The translations under genes were made by a program, and so were the position numbers. Under the pieces are notes generated by a model that was given only the letters and a program-made list of their open reading frames with translations, searched no databases and was not told the origin of the DNA. Shown one piece after another: positions 5,229 through 5,584 of a stretch of 5,584 bases of DNA; within the stretch, counting starts at the first letter, position 1, and each line of letters begins with the position of its first letter. The DNA lies in assembly GCA_003151665.1 (NCBI GenBank), contig PLYD01000005.1:1321-6904 (forward strand), given 5' to 3'. The DNA comes from Candidatus Dormiibacterota bacterium. Lineage in GTDB: Bacteria; Chloroflexota; Dormibacteria; Dormibacterales; Dormibacteraceae.

Positions 5229-5584
5229 CTGCCCACATACCGCGAGCGGGCTGTCGTGCTGAGAAAGCTCGACTACGGCGAGGCCGATCGCATCTTCACG
5301 TTCCTGACGCGCGAGCACGGCAAGATCGGGGCGATCGCGAAGGGAGTGCGCCGCCAGGAGAGCAAGCTCGGGCCATCGCTCGAGCTTTACGGGCACGTCG
5401 ACCTGCTGCTGGCGAAGGGGAGGGGAGATCTTGACGTGGTGGCGCAGGTGCAGCGGCTGCCGGGACTGAGGATCCCGGGCGACGTCGAGGTGATGTCGCA
5501 CGCGGCCCTCATCGCGGAGCTGGCGGAGCGGGTGTGCGAGGACAGGCACCCGGTGGATGGCGTGTACGAGCTGACGGTGATGGC
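5229..5584 (+). CDS. recO: DNA repair protein RecO, N-terminal part, cut by the window edge
   Basis: RecO works with RecR in the RecF pathway: it binds single-stranded DNA and SSB and helps load RecA at gaps. The frame is open to the right edge, giving 118 codons of a protein usually ~240-260 long. The N-terminal OB fold is clear: PTYRERAVVLRKLDYGEADR, then FTFLTREHGKIGAIAKGVRR, SKLGPSLELYGHVDLLLAKGRGDLDVV, and the start of the helical domain. The zinc-finger region, if present, is beyond the window. The frame opens after a TGA at 5169-5171 and holds no ATG, GTG or TTG until GTG 5256. Starting at GTG 5256 would delete most of the first beta strand. CTG 5229, one base after the preceding TAG and behind GGAGGG, gives the usual RecO N-terminus, so CTG is the preferred start. 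The family is secure; the start codon is unusual and less so. Confidence 0.9.
   Translation, partial: MPTYRERAVVLRKLDYGEADRIFTFLTREHGKIGAIAKGVRRQESKLGPSLELYGHVDLLLAKGRGDLDVVAQVQRLPGLRIPGDVEVMSHAALIAELAERVCEDRHPVDGVYELTVM

Noticed and set aside
5415..5435. Internal SD-like AGGGGAGGGGAG inside recO with a nearby TTG
   Set aside because: The TTG is not in the RecO frame and nothing conserved follows it; the purine tract simply encodes Lys-Gly-Arg-Gly of the OB fold.
1..5584. A novel defence, mobile or otherwise undescribed system
   Set aside because: Every sizeable region is accounted for by five well-known housekeeping families; I found no unexplained gene, repeat array or cargo.

Overview
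This is an ordinary housekeeping stretch of a high-GC bacterial chromosome: one partial gene on the minus strand and a tightly packed four-gene run on the plus strand. All five genes belong to well-known families. I see no mobile element, CRISPR array, tRNA, rRNA or prophage gene. The gene set (LonA, bifunctional GlmU, Prs, a CNNM/CorC-type protein, RecO), the GC content and the frequent non-ATG starts suggest a high-GC Terrabacteria lineage such as Chloroflexota, Candidatus Dormibacterota or an actinobacterial relative. That placement is an inference and is weak.

Layout. Bases 1-1418 (minus) hold the N-terminal 472 codons of the ATP-dependent protease Lon; the protease domain lies beyond the left edge. 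Bases 1419-1544 are a 126-base divergent intergenic region. It has a TATAAT on the plus strand, a GATAAT placed for leaderless transcription of lon on the minus strand, a perfect 10-base palindrome, and GC-rich hairpins in the glmU leader. The plus-strand run then follows: glmU (1545-2852), prs (2860-3849), a CBS-domain CNNM/CorC-like membrane protein (3860-5227) and recO (5229 to the right edge). The gaps are 7, 10 and 1 bases and no terminator is visible between genes, so one operon is likely.

How the genes fit together. GlmU makes UDP-N-acetylglucosamine for the cell wall. Prs makes PRPP for nucleotide, histidine and NAD synthesis. The CNNM-family protein is probably a magnesium transporter or regulator, and both GlmU and Prs need Mg2+. 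RecO serves recombinational repair. Lon is a separate, divergently transcribed stress and quality-control gene.

The points most worth a second look are inside the enzymes and at gene starts. GlmU has several substitutions at ligand-binding positions, with its catalytic His kept. The ribose-5-phosphate loop of Prs reads EDIITTGGT instead of DDMIDTGGT. RecO appears to start at a CTG one base after the preceding stop, behind a well-placed Shine-Dalgarno. prs has an N-terminal extension carrying a strong hairpin.
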